64,000 nt of DNA, from contig OV121094.1 in NCBI GenBank assembly GCA_921293015.1, positions 7,616,764-7,680,763 of the forward strand, read 5' to 3'. Positions within the stretch are counted from its first letter, which is position 1, and each line of letters starts with the position of its first letter. The DNA is from Phorcus lineatus. Lineage: Eukaryota > Mollusca > Gastropoda > Trochida > Trochidae. The translations under genes and the position numbers were made by a program. The notes beneath the pieces were generated by a model. The model saw only the letters and a list, made by a program, of their open reading frames with translations. It made no database searches and was not told where the DNA came from. Below are positions 35,201 to 46,800 of this stretch, piece by piece.

Positions 35201-36031
35201 TTCATACTCACCAAAGACATGCAAAATGTTCCGAGAAGTAAACAGGTCACAAAACCAAGCACTCGTTGCTTTTTGGACTGAAACACAGACAATTTCATGA
35301 TATAATGATTAACAATCAGAAAATTTCAGCAGCAGAAACGTTGTACAAACAGGCTGAAAAATTATTATTATTACATTATTATAGGGGTTTTTTTATCCTG
35401 GAACCAGTTAAGTATCTGAAAAGTCTGTTCTGCCATTGAAATTTCCCTCTCATGTTATCTTTACTCCTCAGATTGTTCACAAAAAACAGACGAGAGTTCA
35501 CACGCTGTTCAAATATGCAGACATTTGGGCGCTTAATCTTTAAATTCTTTCTAAAAGTTCACAAACATCCAGACCTCCATAGGTTAAATCAAGCCAATAT
35601 TCGATTTTGACGTCACCGAAACAAGTGAAACTTGGATGCAAGTTTGTTGAATGACATCTAAATTACGTAAACGGAACAATTTATCATGCGGATTGACTAT
35701 TATTGCTTATTTATAAAAGTAAACTGGGGAGGAGGAGGGTCGGAAGTTTTAATTCACCGGTTTACGAAACGGTCTGGTCTACGAAAACTCCGCATCGCAA
35801 ATATCTTAAAAAGGGCTAGTGTACCAGGCTTGGCAACAGCGGGTCAGCCTGGGCTTGAGCAAACCAGTTTCCCGAAGTATCGGTAGGGCTGATCTCTTCC
35901 TCATTTTGTTTTCCTCTCAACCAACCGAATCCGGATTTAATACTTGACGTTGAATTTTCACTTTTAGCCAAGGAATTAGATGACGATGAGCGTGACAGAT
36001 AGTCTTGCAGGCTTTTATTCAGGTCAGCCAT
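29284..36031 (-). CDS. SFT2D3: Vesicle transport protein SFT2C (SFT2D3), six exons
   Basis: Complete minus-strand gene. Exons: 35,825-36,031; 35,212-35,277; 33,903-33,988; 32,108-32,225; 30,856-30,914; 29,284-29,389. All introns are GT-AG and the phases join without error to 213 residues. It begins MADLNKSLQDYLSR, matching the MADLxxxLQEYL start of SFT2D3. A Ser-rich cytosolic head (to about 70) is followed by four membrane segments, roughly 75-98 (VLGFVTCLLLGTFC), 104-119 (FALLYSLGSLFVI), 143-159 (AYFGTMLATLYFSIW) and 163-180 (LLTVFFAVAQVVALVW). It ends YIPGGQTGLKFFSK and KTLPI. SFT2 proteins are Golgi-localised and act in endosome-to-Golgi retrograde fusion, genetically linked to the SNARE Sed5 in yeast. 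The long intron 5 carries two SINEs and a foldback. The gene is divergent to PLEKHM2 with 1.8 kb between the start codons. Identification is secure; function here is by family. Confidence 0.93.
29651..29927. repeat. Foldback element in SFT2D3 intron 5
   Basis: An arm of about 87 bp (TGCACCATCCTGCAACATCA to ACACTCGTATCACT) is mirrored by AGTGATACGAGCGTTTTAGG to GTAGCACC, with a loop of about 100 nt. The 83-residue minus-strand frame across it is an artefact. Confidence 0.8.
30015..30288 (-). mobile_element. tRNA-derived SINE, diverged, minus strand
   Basis: In reverse orientation: a box A-like TTAGCACAGTGGTCAGCAC, a box B-like GGTTTGAATCC, then the body found in the other SINEs. It is the most diverged copy. 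Lies in SFT2D3 intron 5. Confidence 0.7.
30325..30597 (-). mobile_element. tRNA-derived SINE, 5' truncated, minus strand
   Basis: Same family. It has box B (GGTTCGAATCC), CTCGGCAACTTTGTCTGCAG and the GGCGTTAAACGCC tail region, but stops before box A, so the tRNA head is truncated. Lies in SFT2D3 intron 5, about 40 bp from the previous SINE. Confidence 0.8.
33093..33392 (-). mobile_element. tRNA-derived SINE, minus strand
   Basis: Near full-length copy in SFT2D3 intron 3. Reverse orientation gives GGGGTGGGATAGCTCGTTCG, GGTTCGAATCCCGCCAGGGG, the conserved body, and the tail ending GGCGTTAAACAC. Box A is shortened relative to the copy at 51,251. Confidence 0.85.
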
Positions 36032-37179
36032 GTTGTCATTTGCGGTTAATACTAAAGTTGAGATTTACGAAATAGGATTTCAAAAATCTTTTGATATTTG
36101 AACAACATCGGAACTACATCTCTATTTAAATGCATTAATATTTATCTAAAGTAATGCCGAACTTAACACCACTCATTTCGACGAATAAGCAACTCTGAAC
36201 AATCTCAATTGTAAATCCCAGTTGTAGTTTTAATAAAACCTAAAGGTCAAGGACATTACAGATATTTACTCAAAGAGAAATTTTCGTTAATTGATTTTGT
36301 CAACATATTGTTCACAACAATAATATAAACTACTTACGTAGTATTTTTATCTAGTAGATTTTCTAATTTACCTACCAAGTATTGAACATTATCTTTATAT
36401 CAAAAATTGTTTTCAATAAAAGCATCAATCAAATACCTTGATAACCGTCAAATATATTTTTCGCTCGCTGAATACTATCCTGAACAACAAACTATTATCT
36501 TTACTACAAATTTCATAACTAGAGCATTCATTCAATCCTGTCACAGATCTTAATCGCACGTTAAAAGTCAAGATCTTCAACATCTATAAACTGACATTTC
36601 TACTTACTTAATATTATCTGCAAAGCATGTTTTTAATGTATGAGTGAATGATCTCAATTGGGTCCTATAATGCTATATTAGATTGAAATGGGATTCAACT
36701 GTAGAATCATGAATCAAATTAATAATTCCATAGAATTAGTTTTATTCTTACTTTGATGCATGTTTTTAAAAAATTCTAGATGTATTTTTTTGTACCACGT
36801 TTTAATTTAAAACTCCCTTTTTTTTTACCAAAAACACATCACACTGTGACATGTAATGAATTTGATTTTAATTTTACATCAAAATGAAATCAAAGTCTTG
36901 ACATCATACCAAGACGTATGTTGTAGATAAACGCTTTAATTCGTGATGAATACGTGTACAAAATGCCTTTCCAAAATCATCGAGGAAATAAGATTTGAGA
37001 ACACTATTTAACACAAGAGGGACTTCTCTTCTTCATCAAACATGATCAACACAACAATTTGTTTTCACATGCTAAAAACTAGAAAATGATATTTTGATAC
37101 GGAAACTCGACTCGCATATATTATACGAGAAACCAAAGACGTATTTACTATTTAGTACTACATAAATTTATATATAGTC
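36032..37179. other. Divergent intergenic region, SFT2D3 side
   Basis: AT-rich, with no CpG-rich core seen. It must contain the SFT2D3 promoter and, with 37,731-37,845, the PLEKHM2 promoter. No canonical TATA or other element could be assigned with confidence. Confidence 0.35.
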
Positions 37180-37730
37180 TATATAAGATAAGATAAGATA
37201 AGATAAGATAAGATAAGATAAGATAAGATAAGATAAGATAAGATAAGATAAGATAACACTTTATTACCCAGAAGGGAATTCTTCTTACATCCGACAGAGC
37301 ATGACAAGATACATGTAAAACTTAATAATAAGAATTCAATACTATGGAAGGATAATACTATGCAATGCAATATAGATACCAAAAAAAAACACACAAAAAA
37401 AACAAAAAAAAACACACATACATATTTATATAATTACACAAGCCGCACAAAGCAGTTTTGATATCATTAACAATGTTCAGAGCTCTTGTTTAAAATTGTA
37501 ATACTCGAGGGTATGAATGATTTCCTGGTTCGATTTGACCTATGGTAAGGAACATTAAAACGTTTTCCAGATGGCACCAAATATGATGGAGAAAAATGCT
37601 TATGGCTGTTTAGTTCTTTCAATATAATTCTAACAGAAGATGGAAATGTTAAACAGTGATAAACAACTGCGACATATGATGGGATAGAATTTTCGCAAGG
37701 GAACCACAAGCAGACGACATGGGTTATTGT
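37180..37730 (-). mobile_element. LINE 3' end with ATAAG microsatellite tail
   Basis: Minus strand. The reverse-transcriptase C-terminal tail is recognisable: LTFPSSVRIILKELNSHKHF, then SGKRFNVPYHRSNRTRKSFI and PSSITILNKS. The 3' end GGGTAATAAAGTG runs into a pentanucleotide repeat (AAGAT units, 37,186-37,257) that is the LINE tail. It lies between the two divergent genes, 116 bp upstream of the PLEKHM2 start codon. Confidence 0.75.
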
Positions 37731-37845
37731 TTACTAACATAAGTAGTAAGGAAAGTACAACTCAAGTGTCATCTGCAAGGAAAACATCAATGGAGATCTG
37801 TGACATCAGACATGAATTAACAACGAAAAACAGTTGAGATTGACG

Positions 37846-40800
37846 ATGTCCAGCCCATCAGACCGGATGAGGTTAAAGGATAAGATCATTTCAAACATTG
37901 CCAAGGCAATCAAGGCTGTAAGTAAAGGTGTTGTCTTTATAACAGTAAAATCGAAGATCGAGATCTAATCATAATTTCGTTTATTTTGTCACATGACCGC
38001 GAAATGGTATCGTCTATTTAAATCTTTTGGACTGTTCGTCCAACAGTATGGACGATAATGTAGAGTTATGATACTAATCGTTGAAGAATCGGATTTTTAT
38101 GACTTTATGATATAGAATTTTAAAAATTAGATGTCTCAAAGATTTGCATCAAACTGAAAGTCCAGCTTAATATTCTTTCATAATTTCCGACATTTCTATA
38201 TCTTTGGGATAAAACTGTTTCACATTCATGTCTTTTTCTTTTTCTTTCATTTTTCATTTACCTTTGAATGAAAAAAATGAAAAATTAACAATCATGTGAT
38301 GAGGTATTTGACTCAGTAATGTTAATTTAGTTCCTTTTAACACGATGAAGCTTAATATAAAGATATGTCAAAACCAAAAATGAGAAACATGCAATTCATT
38401 GTTAGTCATCTTTTCTCGGCAATGAGTATATCACTTGAAGTTATATTTCACCACGAATAATGACATGTACAGTATTAACATGTAATGGTTCAAGTTTAGA
38501 AAATGTTTCAAAAGAACATAGAATGGTGTGTTCTTTATGTTCCTTGATCTTCAGCCTGTTGGTTGGGGAAAATTGAATAACATTTGTTAATGTTATGTCA
38601 TTTGTCAAGGCTATGCAATAACTGCAAAGACAAAGTTATGTAATCTGTTACCTAATTTGTATAGAATTACAGTATTTACAGAGTTAACAAGTGTGTTATC
38701 ATTTATAGGTCAATGTTCAAGTCTTGATTAAACTTTGAACCTTGAGCTGAAAACTTCTTTTTTTTTGTGTTACCATATTCTCATTTCAGGAAGTGGAACT
38801 TGATCAGTTAATTAATGTTATTTTTGCATTGATTTTAGTTCCATGTATTTCGACATTTAGTATAATTTTCCTCATTTATTGTTACCCTTATATTACATTG
38901 TGAATAAATTAACCTGCTGACTAAGTGACGAGGAAATGTTTCCTGATACTAGTTTAGTGCGGAAAACGGTTTGTCATGAATATGTTGCCATAGAACCAAT
39001 AAGCCCTGTATCATATGATTACCATGGTCGAAATATATACTAACCAGTAACCTGATATTCCAAAATTATAGAAAGCAGAAGAGATAAAACAGAAGAAATA
39101 AATGTGATTAATTAATTAGAAGCAGGGCAAACTTCTTCCAATAAAGACAGAAATTTACATTTGGTACTAAACACAGGTGGGGTCATTAACATTTATTAAA
39201 TTGTTGTCACAAATAAGTAATCAGATTATGAAGCTGCTGTTGTTAAAAATCATGGTATCTAAAAAAAACCACACCTGTGTTTAGTACAAAATGTAAATTT
39301 CTGTTTACATTAACTCACTCGTTATGCATACTCAATATGGGAGAAATAAGACAATTATCACTTATTTTAGCAATATTTCAGGCATTTGCAAAAATAAGTA
39401 ATAATTGTCTTATTTCTCCCGTATTGAGTATGCATATGGAGTGAGTTGATTTGAAGTTAAATCAAAACATTTGATATTAGAACCAATTTAAGTTTTGGAA
39501 AGATATTCAATCTCACATAAAATAGAAACAAAATTTGCTCACTTGATATCCTCATATGCCTAGAGTATTTAAGATCTCAGATATTCATCCTGAAGTGGAT
39601 GTCCCCTTGACGTTTTGCCTGGAAATGACCCCAAATTAGACAACACAAGGTTAAATCATCCGACTGCATAGAGTCAAACAGTGTTGAGAATTTTGGAAGT
39701 GCACTCAGGGTCACATAGCAAGCTTTCTGATTTATCTCTTCTGACTGGACAACCAACTCTTTAACTGTTTGGCTTTGTAAGATCTTTCATTCACTATCCA
39801 CCATTGATTTAATATAGCACATCTGAAGTTGTGTTGAAAAAAAAAAGAAATGTGAGCAAACAGCTAGATCTTATTTCATTGAGATTTTAAAGGTATTCTA
39901 AGTCTCTTGAAAATATGAGGAGGAAAAAAAAGTTTCTATGTTTTTTTTATCAGATTCAGGAGTACCAGTTTTACAGCGGACAGGAAAACAGTATCGTCCT
40001 GACTAACTCTGATTGGCAGTGCCACAAACTCTGTGAAAATCTCGACCATGCACTTCTTCACGGGTACGTTGGTGGGGAAGTTTATAAAGGTCATCGACTG
40101 AAACTTTAAATCTATTTAGATTAACATCTGTTAGGTGCAGTCAGTTCTGTTTGAACATGAACTACCTCATGGGTAACAAATCAATAGATCCATATATCTA
40201 TTTGAACAATCATGACCATGTGGTAGCTTCACGGTTAAGTTGCTAAAACTGCAACCATTGTTTCAAGAAAACTTTATATCAAAGATCCTTATCTGATTAA
40301 AATTATACATGTCTAACAATGCTCTAGCTTCCTTTATGTGTATGTTGAAAAAGCTGCAACAGTTGGTTAACTAAAAAATTACATTACTCGCCCCAGTTAG
40401 ATGCTGCAGTGTCATATTGATTAGGCAATATTAAACTAGTGTCATACCTTTGCACGTATGACATCACAATATTGTGTATTTGTGACGTCACAATGTTGGC
40501 ACCGCCGTGACAATGACAGCCTTTTCACGGAAATGTTCATTTCTGCACACTGTCTGCAGTTATGCTTGATTTTATAGGGCGAGTTATAAAGAGAATACAA
40601 AACTCCTTTTCATTTAATACTATTTTGATTAAAGTCTTGAAAGATTTAGTATCAAACTTGCTTTTGCTCATTTTATATTAAATCATTTACTCGTTTAATA
40701 AAAACAATATCATATGGAAGGTTGTATAGTATCCTCTATATCTTATAGATCGTTATCTGTTTGAAACAATCCCTGTCTAACAATGCACTAGCTTCTTTAT

Positions 40801-43800
40801 GTGTACATTGATAAAGCTGCAACAGATGTTTAGAGTTTCGTTTGAAAGTCCATAGATCCATATCTGTTTAAAACAGTTATCTCTGTTTGATCATGCAGTG
40901 CTTAATTGTTTTAAATCAACAGCGTGTGAAGGAATAAAAGTTTCAATTATACCAACTCGTTCCAGCTTTGGGTTTACTTTGCAATACAGTTTGACAACAA
41001 CCCATATAGTCACACATTCTGATGCAATCTCAGCTAGCCAATCATAAGACCTTAGGTTAAAGACGTTCCGAACGTTTGTCAGTGCGCATCTTTTCGCGCA
41101 TCCGAAAAATTGCCGCTAACAAACTCAAGTTGTGTAAACGTTGTAGAACAAATGACACTGAGGCTCTATCGATGTTCGGAAATAAATGAAATTTTAACTG
41201 TGGAATGATGAGTTGTCCATTATTCCATCCATGCCCCTTTGGTCATAGATTTTAAGTATCAGATGCATATGCATTGGTCATAATCGGCATAGATGTTCTG
41301 ACACAAATGTTGGTAATAATTAGATTGCGGCTTTCCAAAATGTACTCCAATTATTATTTTGCAACCGAGAAAATGTCACTGATAACATTTATATGTGTTT
41401 ACATTCGGCATATAACCGATTGTTGATGAAATAATACAAGTTATCCGTTGCAATCACTTTGTTGAACATTGTTGAAATGACGTCATTGACACACGAGGTG
41501 CGTAAAAATAGACTGTGTAAGGAAGGTCCTCGTATAATTTTTCACAATACATGACTAGTAACGGAACATTTATGTACTAAGAAATACTTTTCAATCTTGA
41601 AAATGATTTAGTTTATAGAAAAATTAGAACGGAATATTAAGTTACCCTCATTAGGCCGTAAACAGTAGCACTTTCCGTAAGTAAAATCCTATTTTGAATA
41701 GCTTTATCGTAGGAACATAAACAAATGTAAATAAACCGTTGTATTGTCATCTCAAACAATAAACAGAAATACAAAATTAAGAATTGAAATAGAACTCATA
41801 GCCAATCTTTTGGAAAAGATCTAGATAGACATATTAAGTGAAAATTCAAAACGATCATTGAGACAAAATGGGTATGAATATAATCGGGAATGTATCGCGG
41901 AAGTTGACATTTCGGTTTGGCTGCACTTATTTTGCAAATTAATTAATTATATGAGCGGTAATATTCAATCATTTAAACACTTACAATTGTGGGAAAACAT
42001 TTATAAAACATATCATTCACTGTAACATTTACCAATCACGTGTAATAAATAATTACCTCGGTAAAGTATTTTTGACTGAAGTGAAAAGTAAAAAATAAAT
42101 TGAAAATATGTCCGTGGTCTTTTCGGTTCATGAAGTAAATCAAAATCATATGATTATATATTCATCCTGGAGATAGAAGAAAATACAATTCGAAACTCTT
42201 ATTTGTTATCATCTAAAGAGTATGACTTAATTATGAACATAAGCACCGAATGCTTCCCGAACGTTCCCGAAATGGGCCGACTTGATTGAGGTCTATTCCT
42301 CGTCGTAATAGCTCCGCAAACTAGTGAACTTTTATCGTGCAAGTAATAGACCTTTTGAGAGGAAGTTTTGAGGTTAAATCTTTATATTTTGTGATCAACC
42401 TTATCATCCCACTATCTGGGACATGCTTCTATGGCCCCGGTTCACCCAAAGTTTGAAAAACCTTAAATCATTTACAAATACATGTAGAAAACATTTGTCA
42501 TATTGAAAAGGTGTGTTATTAAAATGCATTGTGAATACTAATATTTTGTTCACACGTGATTTGACCAAGAGACAATGAATGTCTTTTGACACTTCAAACA
42601 TTTCATAACACTGACCTTAGAATGGCATGAAATACTTTGAAACTGGATAAACTGTGTTTTTACATTAATTATCTTTCAAGGAAAATGAAGAGTTACCTCC
42701 CCTTATGAGTTTGTTCATAAGTAATTTTAACTTCAGCTTTAAATATCTCGGAAGATAGGTCCGTGACATATCTTTTTTCTTTCAAATTATTTCTTTTCAA
42801 TATGTTTCATTCTATCTAAAACGAATTTGATCTATTTTTCATTTATTTTTATTATTGAAAGTGTCTTTTGAAGCTATTTTTGTAGCGATCATCATCGAAA
42901 TTGTATCTTTAATATTTGCTGATAAGTTACAAAAGACAAAAAAAGAAATACCAGACATCAATTTTCTATTATATTATCATCTCATTAATTGGAAAAAAGT
43001 AAACTGAACTCTAAATGTTTTTAATTTTTTGTTTTAAAGATTAAATAAGCAAAATTGGAAATTTCCCCATTTTATTAAACAAACCCGTCAAAAATCATCA
43101 TTTCTCTGAAAAGGAAGGTCCGTGACATGACTTTTTTATTTTTGAATATTTAAGAATACATATTTAGCTTTCACCATGCAAATTTACAGCAATTTTTCAT
43201 TTATTTTGTTTATTGGTACGGACCTCTTTTAATAAAGCATTTGGTGTCAGTAGCCAGGGGCAAGTAACTCCCAAGAAGTTTTCTTCCTACATGATTGACG
43301 TGATGTGATTGGTCAATGATGACTAGGTTTTGTCTGGTCTAAATTGTTAACAGAACATGTGAAAATACAGGGTGTTGTCAGACCATGAATTGTGAAGATG
43401 AAAAAAGGCAAGTAAGTTCATGTCCTGGTAGAGCCAGTATTTTGTGACTTTTATTCCGTGATTTTACAGAGAATGGTGCTTATTTTTTCAGAGATAGTTT
43501 GTGAAAAAGTTGCAACAAGTGTTCAGAGTCAAATTTCAAACTATGTATAGATCCATATAGATTTGAAACAGTAATCTCTGTTTGGACTATGCCTAACTAT
43601 GTTATGATAAAATTTATAAATTTGTTATAAGAGCAAGCATTATGATGATGATGATGATGTTATGTATTCAATAATTCTGATTAATCAAGGAGTACATTAA
43701 CAGTGTTGTAGAAGTGTCTTAAGGCATATACAGGGTTCGAAATCATCATATAAAGACTGCACTGGTGCAGGTTAAAATCAGTTGGTGCAACTTATACTAG

Positions 43801-46800
43801 TTACCAGACTGCACCAGGTGCAGTTTGAAAAATAGCTTACATCGATTAATTTATAGTTCTCAAACGAATTTATTAGAAAGGATAACAAAAACGTTGGTAC
43901 TCAACGCCGATTATTTACTTCTGCATTTGATAAAAATAGATTTGACCTGTCCTGGCATATTCGTCACAGCTATAATTGTCCAATCACATCTCGATTAGCT
44001 TGACACGTCATTACTTTAGATTTTTCCGTGAGAACTCGTTTGTACTCCTGTATAACCTCGGTAAAACTACGATTGGTGCATAGCAACCGAGTCTTCCGGT
44101 CTCACGTCTGTCACATGTGTTGTCTTGATGTAAACAAAATGTCATTGTCGAAAGAGCAGTCCTCAGTTTTTAAATTCTTTACAAAAACAAACAAATGAAT
44201 CTGATCAAGTTGAATCGGAAAGTACAAAAGATGTTCCGATTACTGACAAGGAAGGCCAAGCTGCCGGTACAAGTGGTGAGAAGCGTGCGGCTAGACCTAC
44301 GAGTTCAGAAAAGATCGATGATTGTGTTGAACCTAAGTCAAAAAAATCAAAAGCATTTTCTTTCAAAAGTGAATTGAAAATTGGCGGAGACTGGTTACAT
44401 TTTGATGAAACTGATAAGGTGATGTTTTGCTCGATCTGCCGTACATTTGATAGAAGTGGAAAATCAAATGCATTTCGTTCAGGATCAAAATGTTTAAGAT
44501 TTCAAAATGTTTTAGATTACAAGAAATGAAAATACACCAGAACAGTGAAATTCATAAACGATCTGAATGTAGTGAAATTGCTGAAATTTGTGCTCAAACC
44601 TCATCTACTAGAGTAAAGTTGCCCCTTGAACAGTCGATTACGAAAATGCACGAACATCAAACTGATATGTTGAAAATATTATTTACAACTGCACAATGGT
44701 TATTAACTGTTGTGATCATATGACAATGTCGATGTTAGATCAGATATTATATTCAGTAACTTGAAGTCTTTTTAAAACCAATTCATTTTCGTCTTCTTCA
44801 CACATGAATAAAAACAAAACAAACTGACATGTTTTGTTAGTTTTTTTTAATACAAACTTATTTATAAAGGTGATCACTTTGGTGCAGCCAGAGTGGCTCA
44901 GGTGCAGTTTTGTAAAAACAGTCAACTGCACCTGGTGCAGTTCCTAAAAAAAACCGAATTCGTCCCCTGATATAATAATGATGATGATGATGATGAAGAG
45001 GTAAAAACAAGACATGTATGATGATGATAATGGTGATAGCGAGAGTATTGTGGCTCCGTTCATATGGTGATATTATGACCAAGATATTGAATGTTCCAGA
45101 TTACGCCACGTGACCCATGGCTATTGGCGAATGGTCAATGAGTTTACACGGAAAGGAGCAATAAAAGATATTGAGCGGATTCAAAATGTTACCACAGATC
45201 TTGGACGAGGTGGGTGTTCAAGTTTTTTTAGGTAATATTAGCACTTGTGGATTTATGTTGTGGCAAATTGTTACGTAAAGTGTAACTAGTGTGAAGCATA
45301 AGCATTTGCATATTTATTATATGTGCACATGTGCAGATTTTGATGATTGCCTTTCTACTTGTAGTAGTTGCTGCATTTTCTTGATTGTATCATCATAAAA
45401 AAAATTAAGCTGACCGATGGAATTATAGTGGCATCTCTTTTGAAAATTTTCAGTTCAAATTCAAAATAAATTGGTGATCATTTGATTTGTTTTATAAGAC
45501 CTAACATAATTGTATGTCTCTCATACATTTAACTATTTATGATCATTTTAACTTAAAAATTCAGTAAACTATGTCCATAGATCAGATAATGACATTGATA
45601 TTAAAAAAAAAAGATTTTATCGAGACATTTGGCGTTCAATATTTACAAAATGGGTGTGAATCTTGCAGCAGGTTTCTCAGGTTTTGGCTGTCATTTGTCT
45701 TTTTTCCTTTATCTGTAAGCTTTTCTCATTTTGACTTCTCCAAAACTGCCTCACCTGATAGCTGAATGTTATGGGGAGATATAAGAAATTTCTGTAAATC
45801 CTTTAAACTACTTTATCTCTGAAACCAGAAGCTTTAAGAAGCTAAAATTTTCAGAAAAACTATTTTGTTACTGGAGACTTATTTTTGTTCATTTTATCTT
45901 AGTACCATAATGAAAATGGGCGTGGCAGGGTGTCCACTCTTTAAGAATCTTTTGATTTCCCTTTAAAGTAATAGATGTAGAAAAAATATATATCTTTTGA
46001 TTTCTTCTTGTATCATAGGGCGAGCGTGGATATTCATGGCTCTTAATGAGAACCTACTTGAGAGTTATCTCAAATGCATTGCTGACAACAACAAGTTTGT
46101 AAAGAAATTCTATGTGAAGGAGGCACTTGTCTTGGACGATCAGGTAGGTGAAAATGTCGAACAACTTTGTCATCCATGTAACCTTTGTTTGAAATAACAT
46201 TCCAAATGATAGAGGTTGAATGTGAACAGCCAAGTAGGTCTAAATATTGGACCTCTTTTTAGTGTGTAGTCTTTGATTAGAAATTTTTTCCATTTTGTGA
46301 TTAGAGATTGTGAAAAATTCAACTTGTATGACCGAGAAGGATATGATGTTGCATTCACTGCATTAATCTCAAATGGCCTAGAAGTAACTGGCCATTGAAA
46401 TTACTTTATATTTTGCAATGCCAGGTGAGAGAGATGATAAGCATATCTTTGCAATAGATGGCAGTGAGACACAAGGCACAAGACTACACGAGGCAACTCA
46501 CTTGAAGGCAATCAGGGAATTCTGGGGCCCTTTGAGATAAACATATTCTGATGAAGCAGAATGTTTCCATCAATCTTTGTTCGCATTCCCCATATGAATT
46601 CTGATTATAAGATGTTCAGTTCACTAGAAATCTGTTTTGCTATAATGTATAACTGCATGTTGGTCTAACTCACCACATTCTGCTGAATAGAGTATATATT
46701 TTGATGTCAAACCTAGAGAGTCATCTGACTAATTTGTTTCTAGCTTCAAAATTTGACCATTTACAATTCCGAGCTATTGAGCTACAGAGCCAATGGCAAT

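Noticed and set aside
34981..35241. 86-residue plus-strand frame overlapping SFT2D3 exon 2
   Set aside because: Lies antisense to a secure exon and its flanking intron, with no domain content.
37179..37415. 78-residue minus-strand frame with LILSY repeats
   Set aside because: Translation of the pentanucleotide LINE tail.
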